From contig NZ_SSNI01000010.1 in the NCBI RefSeq assembly GCF_010015475.1, forward strand, positions 1 through 64,000: 64,000 nucleotides of DNA, written 5' to 3'. The notes below the pieces were generated by a model. That model had not been told where the DNA came from, did no database searches, and was given only the letters and a program-made list of their open reading frames with translations. Origin of the DNA: Pontibacter pamirensis (lineage in GTDB: Bacteria; Bacteroidota; Bacteroidia; Cytophagales; Hymenobacteraceae). Positions within the stretch are counted from its first letter, which is position 1. The number at the start of each line of letters is the position of its first letter. Positions 61,072 to 64,000 of this stretch are shown here, one piece after another. Both the position numbers and the translations under genes were made by a program.

Positions 61072-61908
61072 TTATACGGGAAGGTCAAATAAGCTGGTTT
61101 GTGTTCCGTGTCTCACTATGGCTTTTGAAGGAGCCCCCTCAGCATATACAACATTGTAAACCGGTGTTTCCTCAAAACGGGATGCAACGACAACCTCAGT
61201 TCCATGGGAGTGTGTGGTAAACAGTTTCTTCACCAGATTAGGGCAATTATTGTCTTTTGAAAGGTGAGAAAGCAGCACATGGCTCATAAAAGAAGGTTTG
61301 TAGGCAGCAAACAGCGCAAGAGCCTGCCTGTTGGAAAGATGCCCTTTCCCTCCTCTAATCCGTTTCTTGAGATAATAGGGGTAATGCCCCCGGTCCAGCA
61401 GTTCGTCATCATAGTTGGCTTCCAGAAAGGCCGCATGGCACTGCCCGAAATGAGATATGAGCTGATCGCAGGGTGCTCCAATATCTGTAAATACGCCAAT
61501 CTTTATACCCTGGCAATCCACCACAAAACTGTGCGGGTCTGCGGCATCGTGGTATTTAGGGAAAGCTGTAACAGAGAGTTTGCCGATTTGCATCGGCTCA
61601 TGGGCCTGAAAAGACTGCACAGAAACTCCGTCGAAACTTAGCCTGCACCCTTGCAGTGTACCGGGGGTAATGTAGACCGGCAGCTGGTATTTCTTTGCCA
61701 GCACCGGAATGCCTTTGATGTGATCGGAGTGCTCGTGCGAAACGAATATTGCCTTCACCTTGCTCATAGAAAGCCCCAGGCGCTTCATCCGCTTTTCTGT
61801 TTCGCGGCAGGAAATACCCGCATCCACTAAAATGGCCTCTCTCCCGTTCCCGATATAATAGCAGTTCCCGTTGCTACCAGAGTTCAATGATGTAATAGAC
61901 AATTGCAT
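61072..61908 (-). CDS. MBL-fold metallo-hydrolase (YycJ/WalJ-like)
   Basis: A protein of about 278 residues starting MQLSITSLNSGSNGNCYYIG. The start is placed at 61908 because the family begins there; the frame stays open to 61929. Metal motif SHEHSDH (HxHxDH), further ligands in LEANYDDELL and SHLSKDNN, and VDAGISCRE before them define the metallo-beta-lactamase fold. The relative YycJ is a cytoplasmic nuclease-like protein tied to DNA repair or cell-wall control in Firmicutes. The exact role here is not known. Confidence 0.88.
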   Translation of the reverse strand: MQLSITSLNSGSNGNCYYIGNGREAILVDAGISCRETEKRMKRLGLSMSKVKAIFVSHEHSDHIKGIPVLAKKYQLPVYITPGTLQGCRLSFDGVSVQSFQAHEPMQIGKLSVTAFPKYHDAADPHSFVVDCQGIKIGVFTDIGAPCDQLISHFGQCHAAFLEANYDDELLDRGHYPYYLKKRIRGGKGHLSNRQALALFAAYKPSFMSHVLLSHLSKDNNCPNLVKKLFTTHSHGTEVVVASRFEETPVYNVVYAEGAPSKAIVRHGTQTSLFDLPV

Positions 61909-62030
61909 AAGGCTGCAAAGTAACCACATTTCAGCCTGTTATTCAACCTGCTGCAGCGTTTAATACCGGTAGATTGTTTTTTATACGCTTCATTCGTTCC
62001 ACGGGAAAACCTCAAGAAACTGTCACCCTT

Positions 62031-62885
62031 TTAAACATGATAATTAAAAAGTATTATCTCCGACCTTGCATCAAAGCGCAAAGGAATAGTAGACGTACCA
62101 AAGCCTTTCGACACATAGAGGTAAGGTGCGCTGGCGTTATACCAGCCATTTACATAGTCACCAGACATACCGGGTAACACCGGTACATAGCCTGGTAGCC
62201 TTATCTGTCCGCCGTGTGTATGTCCTGCAAAGATATAGCGGATATTCAGCTGCTCAGAAACGCGACGTTCCTTGTTTATCTCCGCCATCTTCTCTTTAAC
62301 AGCTTCCTGCTGAAGCGGACTATGAATAAGCAGCAAATGGTGCTCTTCACGTCCTATCTCCTTCACTGCAGCCTTAAAACGGCTATCACCTTCAATAAAA
62401 TCGTCTAAACCGGTCACCATGATGCGGGTGTCTCGGACAGTGTATGCTTTCGATTTGTTGACCAGTAAATCAACATGATGCTTTTCATAGGCAGCCTTTA
62501 CATGCTGTAGGCTTCTGTCTGCCTTGTAGTCGTTGTTTCCGGGAATAGCTACTTTCGTTGTATGCCGATGGAGCAGACTCAAAAATTCATCCATAGGCTC
62601 CACCTTACCAGTGGAGTCAAGCGTGTCGCCTGTAATTATGATAAGGTCTGGCTGAAGTTCGTTTACCTTTGCCGCCAATCTGTGGTACTGGGGAAGTAAA
62701 AATTGCCTGATGTGCAAGTCCGTCAGCAGGACAAGCTTAAGTTTTTTGCTGCCTCCCTTATTCCCGATATTAAACACTTTCACTTTAAAAAAGTACTTCT
62801 CCAGGATTAAAGCGTCCAGTAGCAGCAGGCCGGTTGCACCCGCTGCCAAGGTTCCTAAAATCCATTTCATATTATTCCGAATCAT
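62031..62885 (-). CDS. Membrane-anchored metallophosphoesterase
   Basis: The 284-residue protein has one N-terminal transmembrane segment (about 8-28) and a calcineurin-like domain: LTDLHI, ITGDTLD, GNNDY, LIHSPL and GHTHGGQIRLPG, the complete metal-binding set. The start could also be the Met at 62870 (MKWILG). It resembles the YkuE/YaeI-type phosphodiesterases that act on lipid or nucleotide phosphates at the membrane. The substrate is unknown. Confidence 0.88.
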   Translation of the reverse strand: MIRNNMKWILGTLAAGATGLLLLDALILEKYFFKVKVFNIGNKGGSKKLKLVLLTDLHIRQFLLPQYHRLAAKVNELQPDLIIITGDTLDSTGKVEPMDEFLSLLHRHTTKVAIPGNNDYKADRSLQHVKAAYEKHHVDLLVNKSKAYTVRDTRIMVTGLDDFIEGDSRFKAAVKEIGREEHHLLLIHSPLQQEAVKEKMAEINKERRVSEQLNIRYIFAGHTHGGQIRLPGYVPVLPGMSGDYVNGWYNASAPYLYVSKGFGTSTIPLRFDARSEIILFNYHV

Positions 62886-63338
62886 GTATACTTATTGTTA
62901 ATCGTAACCTTATACTTCCCGGCTAAACAACATGTTCCCTCCATACATGTTAAGCCATAGGATAAGAAAGGGGTTGTAAGAAGCAAAAGCAGTGGGAAGT
63001 TGTTTGCAGTATAGCTTTTTCAGCCACTGAGAAACAGGTCTCATGCTGGCCCGTGATATAGCCTCACCTAAAGAATACATGAGAGAATATTACTTGTCAA
63101 AACCAAAGGATAACCAATATTCAACTTTTTATATTCATACGCGTAAAACACTTACACTCTAAACCTTAGCGATAGTGAGTTGAATTTCCTGCCCCACAGG
63201 CTCTCCTCATGCTATTAAGGTTCCAGCAGCTTACCTCTTTTATCAGTACAAATTAACATTTATATAATAGCATACATTTTTTAGTTTAAAGTAGCTTTTT
63301 GACCTTTATCTTATTAGCACTAAAAGTAAATCGCTGTC
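62886..63338. other. Intergenic region without recognised features
   Basis: The 453-base AT-rich stretch lies between the divergent metallophosphoesterase gene and the small unknown gene at 63339. I see no gene, hairpin terminator or known RNA. Promoters for both flanking genes are expected here. Confidence 0.4.
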
Positions 63339-63590
63339 ATGGACCTAACTGACTTTCATTTCATGACCTCAGACGTAAGAGCAGAAGCAGTCTGGGTATA
63401 TGGCACTTTCCTGGCTATACGGTCAGAGGCAGACTATTATGTGGCGCTCTACCACATGGGGAATTTCTTTGTTGAAGTGTGGTATAATCCTGTTGCCGGC
63501 ACACTTGCCTGCACCACTGGCTTTAGAAGCGGGGAAAAGCTGGAACCGTACCTGCAGATGATAGATATATCAGAGGCCGTGACCGCTTAA
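63339..63590 (+). CDS. Hypothetical small protein (83 aa)
   Basis: An 83-residue acidic, aromatic-rich soluble protein begins MDLTDFHFMTSDVRAEAVWVYGTF. Alternating hydrophobic residues (ADYYVALYHMGNFFVEVWYNP) suggest a small beta-sheet protein. No signal peptide, membrane helix or known motif is seen. It stands alone, with AT-rich DNA before it. I do not recognise a family. A regulatory or stress role would be a guess. Confidence 0.6.
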   Translation: MDLTDFHFMTSDVRAEAVWVYGTFLAIRSEADYYVALYHMGNFFVEVWYNPVAGTLACTTGFRSGEKLEPYLQMIDISEAVTA

Positions 63591-63839
63591 CTCCTCATCT
63601 ACATTCAAACGTGCTCCTTACACTCAGCATAAGCGCCATACTTCCTGCAGCTTCACAAAATCCGCTCACTTTCTCGCCATTGCCATACGGCATACAAAAA
63701 CCAGCAGCCACGCTCCAAGTCTACCTCCTACTTTAACCATACATACCTCATACATATAAAAGATTTGAATTGCTGCTGCGTTAACCAGGCATCTTTACTA
63801 ACTTGTCGTAAAATAGAGCCATTTAAAAACCTGTGGCTG

Positions 63840-64000
63840 ATGCAAAGATTCTTAATTCTCATACTCCTGTTCATGACACTTTTCGAAGCGCAGTGCCAGA
63901 CAATTCCCAGTACCGAAGTAGCGCAGCAAGCTTTTAAACAGCATTCGACTTACAAAGAACCCGCTATTCAGAACCGGAGGTTTAAGCACCAGGATATTGT
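63840..64000 (+). CDS. Secreted protein of unknown function, 5' part only (cut by window end)
   Basis: The frame starts MQRFLILILLFMTLFEAQCQ, a clear Sec signal with likely cleavage near EAQC-Q. It continues TIPSTEVAQQAFKQHSTYKE and onward to the window edge, 53 codons in. The mature part is too short to assign. The start is inferred from the signal peptide. Confidence 0.6.
   Translation, partial: MQRFLILILLFMTLFEAQCQTIPSTEVAQQAFKQHSTYKEPAIQNRRFKHQDI

Noticed and set aside
1-64000. CRISPR arrays, tRNA or rRNA genes, prophage or integrative elements
   Set aside because: I found no regularly spaced repeats, tRNA T-arm and acceptor patterns, rRNA sequence, integrase or transposase in the window.

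Overview
The window looks like a chromosomal segment of an aerobic Bacteroidota, most likely a Hymenobacteraceae member close to Pontibacter. The evidence is two SusC/SusD pairs, many lipoproteins with relaxed lipoboxes, weak or absent Shine-Dalgarno sequences, a Nudix-type arabinose regulator and mid-range GC. The genus is an inference. No rRNA, tRNA, CRISPR array or intact transposase was seen.

Layout. 0.1-2.7 kb: a truncated universal stress protein, a DUF1080 secreted protein and a divergent AraC regulator. 2.7-3.0 kb: a MITE-like inverted-repeat element. 3.3-32.4 kb (minus strand): a large pectin utilisation locus read from right to left. It holds two SusC/SusD modules, two PL1 pectate lyases, two CE8 pectin methylesterases, two CE12 acetylesterases, two GH28 polygalacturonases, a GH105 unsaturated-uronyl hydrolase, a GH43 enzyme, a further esterase, a DUF4861 protein, a DUF4957/DUF5123 lipoprotein and a VOC protein. 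32.9-43.3 kb (plus strand): the matching cytoplasmic operon kduI-kduD-lacI-uxaB-uxaC-kdgK-kdgA followed by a three-part TRAP transporter. 43.5-47.9 kb: a TetR regulator, a 1-kb gene-free stretch, and the proton-translocating transhydrogenase pntA1-pntA2-pntB. 48.3-52.8 kb: a large protein that reads as a GHMP sugar kinase fused to a UDP-sugar pyrophosphorylase, next to a GalU-like nucleotidyltransferase. 53.4-60.2 kb: araR, araB, araD, a sodium/sugar symporter and araA. 60.3-64 kb: a HAD phosphatase, a metallo-beta-lactamase-fold protein, a metallophosphoesterase, a small unknown protein and the start of a secreted protein cut by the window edge.

How it works together. Pectin is de-esterified (CE8, CE12), cut by lyases and hydrolases, imported through the two SusCD pairs and finished in the periplasm (GH105, GH28). 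Uronates then enter by the TRAP system. Unsaturated uronate flows through KduI/KduD and galacturonate through UxaC/UxaB to 2-keto-3-deoxygluconate, then KdgK and KdgA give pyruvate and glyceraldehyde 3-phosphate. Arabinose released from side chains, plausibly by the GH43 enzyme, would feed the ara cluster. Three LacI-type operator palindromes, one before each susC and one before kduI, tie both strands to the LacI repressor. Two expected steps, altronate dehydratase (uxaA) and KdgF, are not in the window.

The most unusual items are the kinase-pyrophosphorylase fusion, the operator set, perfect hairpins after each SusCD module, a 60-bp perfect palindrome acting as a shared gene-end, and a 32-codon reading frame with its own terminator.
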